From contig WHTQ01000036.1 in NCBI GenBank assembly GCA_009377645.1, positions 1 through 41,372 of the forward strand: DNA of 41,372 nucleotides, given 5' to 3'. Both the position numbers and the translations under genes were made by a program. Below are positions 16,077 through 25,532 of this stretch, in pieces; the first letter of the stretch is position 1, and every line of letters begins with the position of its first letter. The notes under the pieces were generated by a model. The model was not told where the DNA came from, ran no database searches, and saw nothing but the letters and a program-made list of their open reading frames with translations. The stretch comes from Micromonosporaceae bacterium. GTDB taxonomy: Bacteria > Actinomycetota > Actinomycetes > Mycobacteriales > Micromonosporaceae.

Positions 16077-16757
16077 GTGTCCGTTTCCACGATCGAGGCC
16101 GAGATCCGCACCGAGCTCGGCCGGGGGCCGTCCCGGCGCCAGCGGCGGGCCGGCCGGGTGCCGGCGGTGCTCTACGGACACGGCGCCGAGCCCAAGCACC
16201 TGTCGCTGCCGGCGCTCGCCTTCGCCACCGCGATCCGGCACGGCGGGACGACCCAGGTGATCACCTTGCAGATCTCCGACGGGTCCACCGAGACCGTCCT
16301 GCCCAAGGCGATCCAGCGCGACCCGATCAGGAACACGTTTGAGCACGCCGACCTGCTGCTGGTGCGCCGGGGCGAGAAGATCAGCGTCGAGATCCCGGTC
16401 ACCCTGGTCGGGGAGGCCGCCAAGGGAACGCTGGTCATATACGAGCACGACCGGCTCACGATCACCGCCGACGCGACCCAGCTGCCCGACCACCTGGATG
16501 CCTCGGTCGAGGGCCTGGAGGTCGGCGACCGGGTGACCGCCGCCCAGGTGATCCTCCCGCCCGGAGCCGAGCTGGCCTCCGACCCGGAGACCGTGGTCGC
16601 GATGGTCAGCGTCGCCCCGACCGCCGAGCAGATGGAGGCCGAGGGCGCCGGCGAGGCTGCTGCCGAGGCCCCGGTCGAGGCGGCGCCGGTGGCGGAGGGC
16701 GAGCCGGCCGCGGAGGTCGCACCGGCGGCCGAGGCCGCGCCGTCGTCCGAGTCTTGA
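16077..16757 (+). CDS. rplY: 50S ribosomal protein L25 (general stress protein CTC form)
   Basis: This 5S-rRNA-binding protein has an N-terminal L25 domain ([18 protein letters not shown] at about 20-37) and a C-terminal TL5/CTC beta domain (about 98-185). An Ala/Glu/Pro-rich acidic tail of about 40 residues follows. The two-domain architecture at 226 residues is the long actinobacterial form. The GTG at 16077 follows TTGGGAGTG. The stop overlaps the pth start by three bases (TTGA). The pairing of rplY with pth downstream of prs is conserved across actinobacteria. Confidence 0.96.
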   Translation: MSVSTIEAEIRTELGRGPSRRQRRAGRVPAVLYGHGAEPKHLSLPALAFATAIRHGGTTQVITLQISDGSTETVLPKAIQRDPIRNTFEHADLLLVRRGEKISVEIPVTLVGEAAKGTLVIYEHDRLTITADATQLPDHLDASVEGLEVGDRVTAAQVILPPGAELASDPETVVAMVSVAPTAEQMEAEGAGEAAAEAPVEAAPVAEGEPAAEVAPAAEAAPSSES

Positions 16758-17404
16758 TCGACCGCCTGGCGCGGGTGGTCCGGGCGGTGACCGGGCGCGG
16801 CTCCGGCCAGCCCGATCCCCCGTCGGGGGGCGGCGAGGCGTGGCTGGTGGCCGGCCTGGGCAATCCGGGCCGGCAGTACGCGGGACACCGGCACAACGTC
16901 GGGTTCCTGGTCGCGGATCTGTTGGCCGGCCGGATCGGGGCGCGGTTCGCCCGGCACAAGCGGGCGTCCGCCGAGGTGGCCGAGGGGCGCCTGGGCTACG
17001 GCGGGCCGCGGGTGGTGCTGGTCAAGCCGCAGACCTACATGAACCTGTCCGGCGGCGCGGTGTCCGGGCTGAGCCGGTTCTACAAGATCCCGCCCGAGCG
17101 GATCGTCGCCGTGTACGACGAGATCGACCTGCCCTACGGCACCCTGCGGGCCAAGCGGGGCGGTGGCGAGGGCGGCCACAACGGGCTCCGGTCGCTGTCC
17201 CAGTCCCTGTCGACGAAGGACTATCTGCGGGTGCGGTTCGGGGTCGGCCGGCCGCCCGGCCGGCAGGACCCGGCCGACTGGGTGCTGTCGAACTTCTCCG
17301 CGGCCGAGCGCAAGGACCTCGACTACCTGGTCGACCGGACCGCCGACTTCGTCGAGACGATCATCACCAAGGGGCTAGAGCCAGCCCAGAACCTCTACCA
17401 CTGA
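16754..17404 (+). CDS. pth: Peptidyl-tRNA hydrolase
   Basis: Pth recycles peptidyl-tRNA dropped from ribosomes by cleaving the ester bond. The 216-residue product carries GLGNPG (34-39) and the catalytic His47 in HRHNVGF. Asn-containing [16 protein letters not shown] and [12 protein letters not shown], all active-site or substrate-groove elements, are also present. The first 28 residues are an extra low-complexity extension. A TTG at 16754 overlapping the rplY stop (TTGA) is the likely start, giving translational coupling; no ATG or GTG lies closer to the fold. The sequence downstream of the stop leads into an 84-bp gap. Confidence 0.95.
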   Translation: MIDRLARVVRAVTGRGSGQPDPPSGGGEAWLVAGLGNPGRQYAGHRHNVGFLVADLLAGRIGARFARHKRASAEVAEGRLGYGGPRVVLVKPQTYMNLSGGAVSGLSRFYKIPPERIVAVYDEIDLPYGTLRAKRGGGEGGHNGLRSLSQSLSTKDYLRVRFGVGRPPGRQDPADWVLSNFSAAERKDLDYLVDRTADFVETIITKGLEPAQNLYH

Positions 17405-17488
17405 CCCGCCGCCGGCAGTCACGCATCGTTACGGGCGGCCGGCTGGCGCGTTGGGCAGGCCGGGGGTCTGGCGCGGAGGGAGCGGGGT

Positions 17489-19027
17489 GTGCGGGACGGT
17501 CGGCTGGCGGGGCGGGCGGCGCCGCGGATCCTGACCAGCCCTCGACCGGCCGGCATCTCCACCAACCTCCGGGCCGCCGGGATCGTGACCGGACCGACCC
17601 GCACCATCCCGCCAGACCGGCCGGTCACCGCCCGGCGGGCTGGTTGGGAGGCCCGCTACCAGCGCGCCCTGGTCGGCACCGACCTGACGGTCGGGCTCGC
17701 CGCCGGGCTGCTCGGCTTCGCCGTCCGGTTCGGGGCCGACGGCGTCACCGCGTACAACCGGGTCTACCTGCTGGCCTCGCTGCTGTTCCCGGTCGGGCTG
17801 GTGGCGGTGCTGGCCGCCAACCGGGCCTACGAGCGGCGCCACCTCTACGTCGGCACCGACGAGTACCAGCGGGTGATCCGGGCCGGTCTGTGGCTGACCG
17901 CGGGAGCGGCGGTCGGCTCGTACGCGCTGGAGATCCCGCTGGCCCGCGGCTGGCTGCTGGTGGTGCTGCCGGCGGCTGTGCTGGCCGGGCTGGTGGCCAG
18001 GTTCGGGCTGCGCAAGCAGCTGCACCGGGCCCGCGCCCGGGGCGAGCGGCTGCGCCGGGTGATCGTGGTCGGCCACGAGCTGGCGGTGCTGGACCTGGCG
18101 GCCCGGCTCAGCCGGGAACGGTTCCACGGGATGGAGGTGGTCGGCGCCTGCCTGCCGCCGGCCCACGACCCGGTGTCGCTGCCGGTGTACGGCACGTTCG
18201 ACGACGTGGCCGACGCGGTCGAGACCGCCGGTGCGGACACGGTGATCGTGCTCGGCTGCCCGGAGCTGGACGGGCTGGCCCTGCGCCGGCTGGCGTGGCG
18301 GCTGGAGCGCGGCGACATCGACCTGATCCTGGCCAGCTCGCTGATCGACGTGGCCGGTGACCGGACCACCCTGCGGCCGGTGGACGGGCTGCCGATGCTG
18401 CACGTCGAGCATCCCCGGCTGGCCGGCGCCGGCCGGGTGGTGAAGGAGCTGGTCGACCGGGTGGGGGCGGGTCTGCTGCTGCTGGCCTGCCTGCCGCTGC
18501 TGCTGGCGGTGGCGGGGTGGATCCGGGTCGGCTCACCCGGACCGGTGCTGTTCCGGCAGGTCCGGGTCGGCAAGGGCGGCCAGGAGTTCGTGATGTACAA
18601 GTTCCGCACCATGTACCTGGACGCGGAGGCGCGGCTGGCCGACCTGCGGCACCGCAACGAGCACGACGGCGTCCTGTTCAAGATTCGCAACGACCCGCGG
18701 GTGACCCGGGCCGGCCGGTGGCTGCGCCGGCTGTCCCTGGACGAGCTGCCGCAGCTGGGCAACGTGCTGCGTGGGCAGATGTCGCTGGTCGGGCCGCGGC
18801 CACCGCTGCCGGAGGAGGTGGCGGCCTACCCGGACGACGCCCGCCGCCGGCTGGCGGTCAAGCCGGGCATGACCGGGCTGTGGCAGGTGTCCGGGCGGGC
18901 CGACCTGCCGTGGGAAGAGGCGGTCCGGCTGGACCTGCGGTACGTGGAGAACTGGTCGCTGTCCTTGGATCTGGTGATTATGTTGCGTACGCTGGCCGCC
19001 GTGTGCCGGACCTCCGGCGCGTACTGA
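17489..19027 (+). CDS. Polyprenyl-phosphate sugar phosphotransferase (exopolysaccharide-initiating, WcaJ/WbaP type)
   Basis: A 512-residue membrane enzyme that loads the first sugar-1-phosphate of a surface polysaccharide onto undecaprenyl or decaprenyl phosphate. Four hydrophobic segments (about 60-160) are followed by a Rossmann-like domain (about 188-300, RRVIVVGHELAV). One membrane-dipping helix comes next (about 327-345), then the bacterial sugar-transferase domain with GPVLFRQVRVGKGGQEF, YKFRTM, SLDELPQLGNVLRGQMSLVGPRP and VKPGMTGLWQVSGR. The GTG at 17489 follows GGAGGGAG. No other glycosyltransferase lies nearby. The next gene, cysQ, starts 25 bp after its stop, so it may be cotranscribed with sulfate activation. 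Confidence 0.93.
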   Translation: MRDGRLAGRAAPRILTSPRPAGISTNLRAAGIVTGPTRTIPPDRPVTARRAGWEARYQRALVGTDLTVGLAAGLLGFAVRFGADGVTAYNRVYLLASLLFPVGLVAVLAANRAYERRHLYVGTDEYQRVIRAGLWLTAGAAVGSYALEIPLARGWLLVVLPAAVLAGLVARFGLRKQLHRARARGERLRRVIVVGHELAVLDLAARLSRERFHGMEVVGACLPPAHDPVSLPVYGTFDDVADAVETAGADTVIVLGCPELDGLALRRLAWRLERGDIDLILASSLIDVAGDRTTLRPVDGLPMLHVEHPRLAGAGRVVKELVDRVGAGLLLLACLPLLLAVAGWIRVGSPGPVLFRQVRVGKGGQEFVMYKFRTMYLDAEARLADLRHRNEHDGVLFKIRNDPRVTRAGRWLRRLSLDELPQLGNVLRGQMSLVGPRPPLPEEVAAYPDDARRRLAVKPGMTGLWQVSGRADLPWEEAVRLDLRYVENWSLSLDLVIMLRTLAAVCRTSGAY

Positions 19028-19052
19028 CCGTTCTGGCCCTGGGAGGCGATCC

Positions 19053-19859
19053 GTGACTCCGCCGGTCGGCGACGGCGGGTTTGCCCGCTGGCTCGCGGCG
19101 CGCGCAGGTGACGAGCTGCTGGCACTGCGCGAGAAGCTGGGGTACGAGGACCCGGCTGGACTGCGAGCCGCCGGCGACAAGCGCTCCCACGACCTGCTGG
19201 TCAATGAGCTGGCCCGGGGGCGGCCGGGCGACGCGGTGCTCTCCGAGGAGGCGGCCGCCGACGACGTGGCCGCCCGCCGGTCCGCCGACCGGGTGTGGAT
19301 CGTGGACCCGCTGGACGGTACCCGGGAGTTCGCCGAGCCGGGGCGCACCGACTGGGCGGTGCACGTCGCACTCTGGTCGCACCAGCTGGGGCTGGAGGCG
19401 GGGGCGGTGGCGCTGCCGGCCCAGCACCGGGTGCTCGCGACCGACCAGCCCCCCGCGTACCCGCCGCTGCCCGATCCTGGGGCGGCCGGCGAGCTGCCGC
19501 GGATCCGGATCGCGGTCAGCCGGACCCGGCCGCCGGACTTCCTGGCCGGGGTGGTCGCCGAGCTCGGCGCCGAGCCGGTGCCGCTCGGCTCGGCCGGCGC
19601 GAAGATCGCCGCGGTGGTGACCGGTGAGGTGGACGCCTACCTGCACGCCGGTGGGCAGTACGAGTGGGACTCGGCCGCCCCGGTAGCGGTGGCGCTCGCC
19701 ACCGGGCTGCACGCCTCCCGGATCGACGGTTCTACCCTGAGCTATAACCAGGTCGACCCGCGCCTGCCTGACCTGCTGGTCTGCCGGCGCGACCTTGCCG
19801 ACCGGCTGCTGGCCGCGGTGGCCCGGCACGCCCGCCACACCGAGGAGGAGGTTCGATGA
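19053..19859 (+). CDS. cysQ: 3'(2'),5'-bisphosphate nucleotidase CysQ
   Basis: CysQ hydrolyses PAP (and PAPS) to AMP (and APS), removing the inhibitory by-product of sulfotransferase or PAPS-reductase reactions. The 268-residue protein is of the inositol monophosphatase fold. Metal ligands lie in LSEEAA (64-69) and WIVDPLDGTREF (82-93, with Asp85, Asp88 and Thr90), with a third in the C-terminal YEWDSAAP. A preceding GGGAGG precedes the GTG at 19053. The stop overlaps the cysD ATG by four bases (ATGA). Placing a PAP phosphatase first in the operon implies that PAP is produced when these genes are on. Confidence 0.93.
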   Translation: MTPPVGDGGFARWLAARAGDELLALREKLGYEDPAGLRAAGDKRSHDLLVNELARGRPGDAVLSEEAAADDVAARRSADRVWIVDPLDGTREFAEPGRTDWAVHVALWSHQLGLEAGAVALPAQHRVLATDQPPAYPPLPDPGAAGELPRIRIAVSRTRPPDFLAGVVAELGAEPVPLGSAGAKIAAVVTGEVDAYLHAGGQYEWDSAAPVAVALATGLHASRIDGSTLSYNQVDPRLPDLLVCRRDLADRLLAAVARHARHTEEEVR

Positions 19860-20761
19860 CTGCCGCGTACCGGGTGACCCACCTGGATGCCCTGGAGGCC
19901 GAGAGCATCTTCGTGATCCGGGAGGTGGTCGCGGAGCTGGAACGGCCGGCGCTGTTGTTCTCCGGCGGCAAGGACTCGGTGGTGATGCTGCGGCTGGCCC
20001 AGAAGGCGTTCGCGCCCGGGCCGGTGCCGTTCCCGGTGCTGCACGTGGACACCGGGCACAACTTCCCGGAGGTGATCGCGTTCCGGGACGCGCAGGTGGC
20101 CGACTTCGGGCTGCAGCTGATCGTGGCCAGCGTGCCGGAGGCGCTGGAGGCCGGGCTGGTGCACGAGCCGGCCGACGGCTCCCGGAACCGGATCCAGACC
20201 CCGGTGCTGCTCGCCGCGGTGGAGAAGTACCGGTTCGACGCGCTGTTCGGGGGTGCCCGGCGGGACGAGGAGAAGGCCCGGGCCAAGGAGCGGGTGTTCT
20301 CGTTCCGGGACGAGTTCGGGCAGTGGGACCCGAAGAACCAGCGCCCCGAGCTGTGGTCGCTATACAACGGACGGCACCATCCGGGCGAGTCGATCCGGGT
20401 GTTCCCGCTGTCCAACTGGACCGAGCTGGACGTGTGGCACTATCTGACCGCCGAGGAGATCCCGCTGCCGCCGATCTACTTCGCGCACGAGCGGGAGGTG
20501 GTGGAGCGCGACGGCATGCTGTACGCGGTCAACGAGTTTCTCCCGGCCCGGGCCGGCGAGCACCCGGCGGTGCGCCGGGTCCGGTACCGGACGGTCGGAG
20601 ACGCCTCCTGCACCGCCGCGGTCGCCTCCGAGGCGGCCACCATGGCCGAGGTGATCGCCGAGGTCGCCGCCACCCGGATCACCGAGCGCGGCGCCACCCG
20701 CGGCGACGACCGGGTCAGCGAGGCCGCGATGGAGGACCGCAAGCGGGAGGGGTACTTCTGA
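19856..20761 (+). CDS. cysD: Sulfate adenylyltransferase subunit 2
   Basis: CysD is the catalytic ATP-sulfurylase subunit, making APS from sulfate and ATP; the partner GTPase CysN drives it. The 301-residue protein has the PP-loop SGGKDS at 36-41, HVDTGHNFPE and the conserved GGARRDEEKARAKERVFSFRDEFGQWDPKNQRPELW block. GEHPAVRRVRYRTVGD follows, then EAAMEDRKREGYF at the end. The length is usual for the family. It overlaps cysQ by four bases and shares one base with the cysN start (TGATG), so translation is coupled. Confidence 0.97.
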   Translation: MTAAYRVTHLDALEAESIFVIREVVAELERPALLFSGGKDSVVMLRLAQKAFAPGPVPFPVLHVDTGHNFPEVIAFRDAQVADFGLQLIVASVPEALEAGLVHEPADGSRNRIQTPVLLAAVEKYRFDALFGGARRDEEKARAKERVFSFRDEFGQWDPKNQRPELWSLYNGRHHPGESIRVFPLSNWTELDVWHYLTAEEIPLPPIYFAHEREVVERDGMLYAVNEFLPARAGEHPAVRRVRYRTVGDASCTAAVASEAATMAEVIAEVAATRITERGATRGDDRVSEAAMEDRKREGYF

Positions 20762-22035
20762 TGCCGGAGCTCGAGACCCCGGCCGCCGCCGTGGACATGC
20801 TCCGGTTCGCCACCGCCGGCAGCGTGGACGACGGCAAGTCGACCCTGATCGGCCGGCTGCTGTTCGACACCAAGACCCTGTTCACCGACCAGCTGGCGGC
20901 GGTGGAGGCGGTCAGCGCCGCCCGCGGTGACGAGTACACCGACCTGGCGCTGCTGACCGACGGCCTGCGGGCCGAGCGGGAGCAGGGCATCACGATCGAC
21001 GTGGCGTACCGCTACTTCGCCACTCCGCGGCGCAAGTTCATCATCGCCGACACCCCCGGGCACATCCAGTACACCCGGAACATGGTCACCGGCGCCTCCA
21101 CCGCCGACCTGGCGCTGGTCCTGGTCGACGCCCGCAATGGCATGGTCGAGCAGTCCCGCCGGCACGCCTTCCTGTGTTCGCTGCTGCGGGTCCCGCACCT
21201 GGTCCTGTGCGTCAACAAGATGGACCTGGTCGACTGGTCGGAGCGGGTGTTCGAACAGATCTCCGAGGAGTTCAGCGCGTTCGCCAGCAAGCTGGCGGCA
21301 CCGGACCTGTCGGCGATCCCGGTCTCGGCGCTGCACGGGGACAACATCGTCACCCGCTCCGACCGGATGCCCTGGTACGAGGGGCCGTCGCTGCTGCACC
21401 ACCTGGAGCACGTGCACGTGGCCTCGGACCGGAACCTGGTCGACGTGCGGTTCCCGGTGCAGTACGTGATCCGGCCCCAGTCGAACGCGGTGCGCGACTA
21501 CCGGGGCTACGCCGGGCAGGTGGCCAGCGGGGTGCTCAAGCCGGGTGACGAGGTGATGGTGCTGCCCTCCGGGTTCACCAGCACGATCGCCTCGATCGAG
21601 ACCGCCGACGGCCCGGTGGAGGAGGCGTTCCCGCCGATGTCGGTCACGGTCCGGCTCGCCGACGAGCTGGACGTCTCCCGCGGGGACCTGATCTGCCGGC
21701 CGCACAACGCCCCGGCGGTGACCCAGGACCTCGACGCGATGCTCTGCTGGCTGGACGGCAGCCGGCCGCTGGCGGTCGGCTGCAAGTACGCGATCAAGCA
21801 CACCACCCGGTCCGCCCGGGTGGTCGTCCGGGACCTCCAGTACCGCCTGGACATCAACACCCTGCACCGGGACGAGTCCGCGGACTCGCTGCGCCTCAAC
21901 GAGATCGGCCGGGTGCGGCTGCGCACCACCGTCCCGTTGCTGGCCGACGAGTACCGCCGCAACCGGACCACCGGCGGGTTCATCGTGATCGACGAGCAGA
22001 CCAACCGCACCGTCGGTGCCGCCATGATCGTCTGA
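20761..22035 (+). CDS. cysN: Sulfate adenylyltransferase subunit 1 (GTPase)
   Basis: CysN is an EF-Tu-like GTPase that powers APS formation by CysD. G1 is GSVDDGKST (20-28), the switch region contains REQGITIDVAYRYF, G3 is DTPGHIQYTRNM (about 97-108) and G4 is NKMD (about 152-155). The C-terminal beta-barrels follow. The 424-residue length shows it is not fused to an APS kinase (CysC), and no cysC or APS/PAPS reductase follows, so the fate of APS depends on genes elsewhere. The ATG at 20761 shares its A with the cysD stop. It is the last gene of the operon. Confidence 0.96.
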   Translation: MPELETPAAAVDMLRFATAGSVDDGKSTLIGRLLFDTKTLFTDQLAAVEAVSAARGDEYTDLALLTDGLRAEREQGITIDVAYRYFATPRRKFIIADTPGHIQYTRNMVTGASTADLALVLVDARNGMVEQSRRHAFLCSLLRVPHLVLCVNKMDLVDWSERVFEQISEEFSAFASKLAAPDLSAIPVSALHGDNIVTRSDRMPWYEGPSLLHHLEHVHVASDRNLVDVRFPVQYVIRPQSNAVRDYRGYAGQVASGVLKPGDEVMVLPSGFTSTIASIETADGPVEEAFPPMSVTVRLADELDVSRGDLICRPHNAPAVTQDLDAMLCWLDGSRPLAVGCKYAIKHTTRSARVVVRDLQYRLDINTLHRDESADSLRLNEIGRVRLRTTVPLLADEYRRNRTTGGFIVIDEQTNRTVGAAMIV

Positions 22036-22153
22036 CCCGCAGTTGCAGTCCAGCTGAGTTCCCGCTCACAGCGATAATGCATAGTTATCTAGCACGGCGC
22101 GAGACACCACTCGGTTGTTGCATAACTAACGGATAAGGGCTGATATCGGCATG

Positions 22154-22190
22154 CCTCCTGGTCGGGGAGGTGCAGCGACCCCCAAGGTCG
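22154..22190. terminator. Two small hairpins downstream of cysN
   Basis: CCTCC (22154-22158) can pair with GGAGG (22166-22170), and CGACC (22176-22180) with GGTCG (22186-22190). They lie in the 204-bp gap between the convergent cysN and DUF4143 genes and could end either transcript. There is no T-tract. The rest of the gap is unusually AT-rich around 22070-22135, with an AATGCATAGTTAT-like palindrome, and contains no gene I can support. Confidence 0.35.
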
Positions 22191-22239
22191 TGCGTAGGAT
22201 TGTGCGCATGTGAGCAGTATTCTGGGCTGGCTGCCGCCC

Positions 22240-23505
22240 CTACCGCCAGAGCCGGTCCAGGGCCACGACGTAGAGGCGGTCGTCGTACCGGTAGGAACGC
22301 CGCCCGAGGTTGAGTAGGACGCCGGCCGCGAAGTCGTCGCCAAGCTTGTCTCGCAGCAGCCGCAGCCCGGCGAAGTCCTTGTCGTCGATGGTGCTCGACG
22401 CCTTGATCTCGATGCCTGCCGCGGTGCCGTCGCGCGTTTCGAGGACCAGGTCGACCTCGTGTTGACTGTGGGTCCGCAGATGGCTGAACGTGACGGAGTT
22501 GCGTGCCCAGCCGGCCTGTTTGAGGATCTCGTTGACCGCGAACGTTTCGACGACGTGACCGAACTCGCTGAGGGTGGCCGGCTTGCGTAGTTCGAGCTTG
22601 CGGCGGGTGATACCGAGCACGTGGGCTGCCAAGCCGCTGTCGACGAGGTGCACCTTCGGCGTCTTGGCGATCCGGGTGCCCAACGTGCGGCCGAACGCCT
22701 CCAACCGATGCACCAGGAACACCGACTCCAGCAGGTTGACGTAGTCGTGCAGCGTGCGCGCCTCGTGGCGCATGCTGTTGGCGATGTCGGCGACATTGAG
22801 GAGCTGTCCGGTCCTGGCCGCGAGATGCCGGGTCAGGGTCTGCAGCGCGCCCCGCTGGCGGACTCGACGGATGTCGAGCACGTCACGTAGCACGAGCAGG
22901 TCGACGAGGTCATCGAAGTAGCGACCGCGTGCGTCATCACTTGGCGCCTGCAAGGCGATCGGCAACCCCCCGGTGAGGATGGCCTGGACGTACTCGTCCC
23001 GGGTGGTGTCGCTGATCGGGTGGGACCGTAGGTCGTCGGTCTGGTCGATGACTGTGTCGATGAACGTCTCGCGGTGCTTCTTCAGCTCTGCCTGGGAGAG
23101 TGGCCAGACGGTCATGATGTGCGCGCGGCCGGTGAGAGCCTGAGCGGCCCGCGGCAGCATGGTGTAGCGCGTGGACCCGGTGAGCAGGAACCGTCCGAAC
23201 CGGAAGTCTTCGTTGAGCTCGGCCTTGATGGCGTAGAGAAGATCAGGAGCGTGCTGGAACTCGTCGATACAGACCGGCTCGCGAGGGCCACCGACAAACA
23301 ACCGTGGGTCGGCAAGGACCTGATCCAGCGTGGGTCGGTCGTCCAGGTCGAGGATGGGTACCTCCCGGGCCGCCGCGCAGGCGCGTAGCAGCGTGCTCTT
23401 GCCGACCGTGCGGATGCCGGTGAGCACCACCACCGGCGACTCGGTGAGCCGCTGGGATACCGTCCCGGCCAGGTGCCGGGTGATGAGCGCGTCGGGGTCC
23501 GTCAT
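22240..23505 (-). CDS. AAA+ ATPase with DUF4143 domain (winged helix plus PD-(D/E)XK-like C-terminus)
   Basis: A 421-residue P-loop protein of the AAA_14/DUF4143 family, whose function is not established. Walker A is GIRTVGKST (30-38; the family usually has RQxGKT), Walker B is VCIDE (78-82), and a FLLTGST sensor strand follows. The middle (about 240-300, RTGQLLNVADIANSM...LHDYVNLLESVFLVHRL) looks like a winged helix. The C-terminus has VDLVLE...IEIKAS with Asp352, Glu366 and Lys368, the spacing of a PD-(D/E)XK fold, so nuclease or DNA binding is possible. Base composition is lower in GC and T/A-ending codons are more frequent than in neighbours, pointing to transfer. It opposes cysN and diverges from trpS. 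Its start is 17 bp from a large palindrome. Confidence 0.88.
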   Translation of the reverse strand: MTDPDALITRHLAGTVSQRLTESPVVVLTGIRTVGKSTLLRACAAAREVPILDLDDRPTLDQVLADPRLFVGGPREPVCIDEFQHAPDLLYAIKAELNEDFRFGRFLLTGSTRYTMLPRAAQALTGRAHIMTVWPLSQAELKKHRETFIDTVIDQTDDLRSHPISDTTRDEYVQAILTGGLPIALQAPSDDARGRYFDDLVDLLVLRDVLDIRRVRQRGALQTLTRHLAARTGQLLNVADIANSMRHEARTLHDYVNLLESVFLVHRLEAFGRTLGTRIAKTPKVHLVDSGLAAHVLGITRRKLELRKPATLSEFGHVVETFAVNEILKQAGWARNSVTFSHLRTHSQHEVDLVLETRDGTAAGIEIKASSTIDDKDFAGLRLLRDKLGDDFAAGVLLNLGRRSYRYDDRLYVVALDRLWR

Positions 23506-23521
23506 CTAGCTCCCTGTTAGT

Positions 23522-23567
23522 TAAACTATGGCGGATTATCCGCCATAGTTTAGCGGATAATCCGCCA
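23522..23567. promoter_or_regulatory. 31-bp perfect palindrome and inverted second core copy in the DUF4143 promoter
   Basis: TAAACTATGGCGGAT (23522-23536), a single T, and its exact complement (23538-23552) form a 15-1-15 palindrome. Directly next to it, GCGGATAATCCGC (23553-23565) is a second palindrome, an inverted copy of the TGGCGGATTATCCGC core. The block starts 17 bp upstream of the DUF4143 ATG and 77 bp before trpS. Its size and doubling indicate a dimer- or multimer-bound operator. Which protein binds is not shown. Confidence 0.75.
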
Positions 23568-23571
23568 TTAG

Positions 23572-24653
<1,082 letters not shown>

Positions 24654-24654
<1 letters not shown>

Positions 24655-25532
24655 TGGTGCTGTCCCGGGTCACCGGGTGGTACGAACGGACCGTCGCGCG
24701 CGCCCGGGGGCGGTCCGAGCTGGTCGACCACGGGTTCCGCGCCAAGGACCGGTACGCGGGGGCGTTCGGCGGCCGGCTGGCGGCGGCGATCGCGTACTAC
24801 GGGTTCTTCGCCACCTTCGCGCTCGGCCTGGTCGGGTATTCGGTGCTGGGGCTGCTGCTGGAGCGGCAGGCCGAGCTGGAGGACACGGTCAGCCAGTTCC
24901 TGTCCGAGAACCTGCCGGTGCTGCAGGTCGAGGACATTTCGGCCGGGGCCGGGACCGCCGGCCTGCTCGGCCTGGTCGGGTTGGTGCTGGCCGGGGTGGC
25001 CTGGGTGGACGCGCTGCGGTCGTCGCAGCGCCGGATCTGGGAGCTGGAGCAGGAACCGGGCAACCCGCTGCTGCGCCGGGCGGTCGACGTGCTGGTGCTG
25101 CTCGGACTGGCGCTGCTGGTCGGTGCCTCGGTGGCGGTGGCGGCCGGGATTCAGTGGCTGCTCGGCGGGGTACCGGTGCTCCGGCACTTCGGCTGGGTGC
25201 TGGAGCTCGGGATCAACCTGGCGGTGGCGGTGGCGCTGCTGGCCGCGCTGCCCCGGCTGCGGATCTCACCGGGTCGGCTGCTGCCGGCGGCGGCCGCGGT
25301 GGCGGTCGGCATCCTGCTGCTGAACACCCTGGGCGGCATCTACATCGACCGGGTGCGGCACAACCCCGCGTACGCGGTGGTCGCCACCGCGGCCGGCCTG
25401 CTGGTCTATCTCTACCTGTTCCACCAGCTGCTGCTGGCCGGCGCGGCCTGGGTCGCGACCGCCCGGCGCGGCCGGATGCGGGATCTCGGCGGGGGATCAG
25501 GCCCGGCACCAGACGGTCCGGTCGACCGGTAG
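24654..25532 (+). CDS. YihY/BrkB-family inner-membrane protein (YhjD-like)
   Basis: A 292-residue membrane protein beginning with a basic amphipathic stretch. DRYAGAFGGRLAAAIAYYGFFATFALGLVGYSVL (about 32-65) is the first conserved membrane block of the BrkB/YihY family. Further segments lie at about 100-120, 142-165, 180-200, 212-232 and 242-265. Functions suggested for the family include lipid or osmolyte transport, but none is proven. It overlaps the trpS stop by one base, so the genes are translationally linked; trpS followed by yhjD is a recurrent actinobacterial pairing. The last 36 bp overlap the convergent alpha-glucosidase gene. Confidence 0.88.

Noticed and set aside
22087-23510. ATCTAGC on both sides of the DUF4143 gene (22087 and 23504) as a target-site duplication.
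   Set aside because: The right copy overlaps the start codon of the gene, so it cannot flank the insertion; a 7-bp match can occur by chance. Inverted TAACTAAC at 22123 and 23516 is similarly weak.
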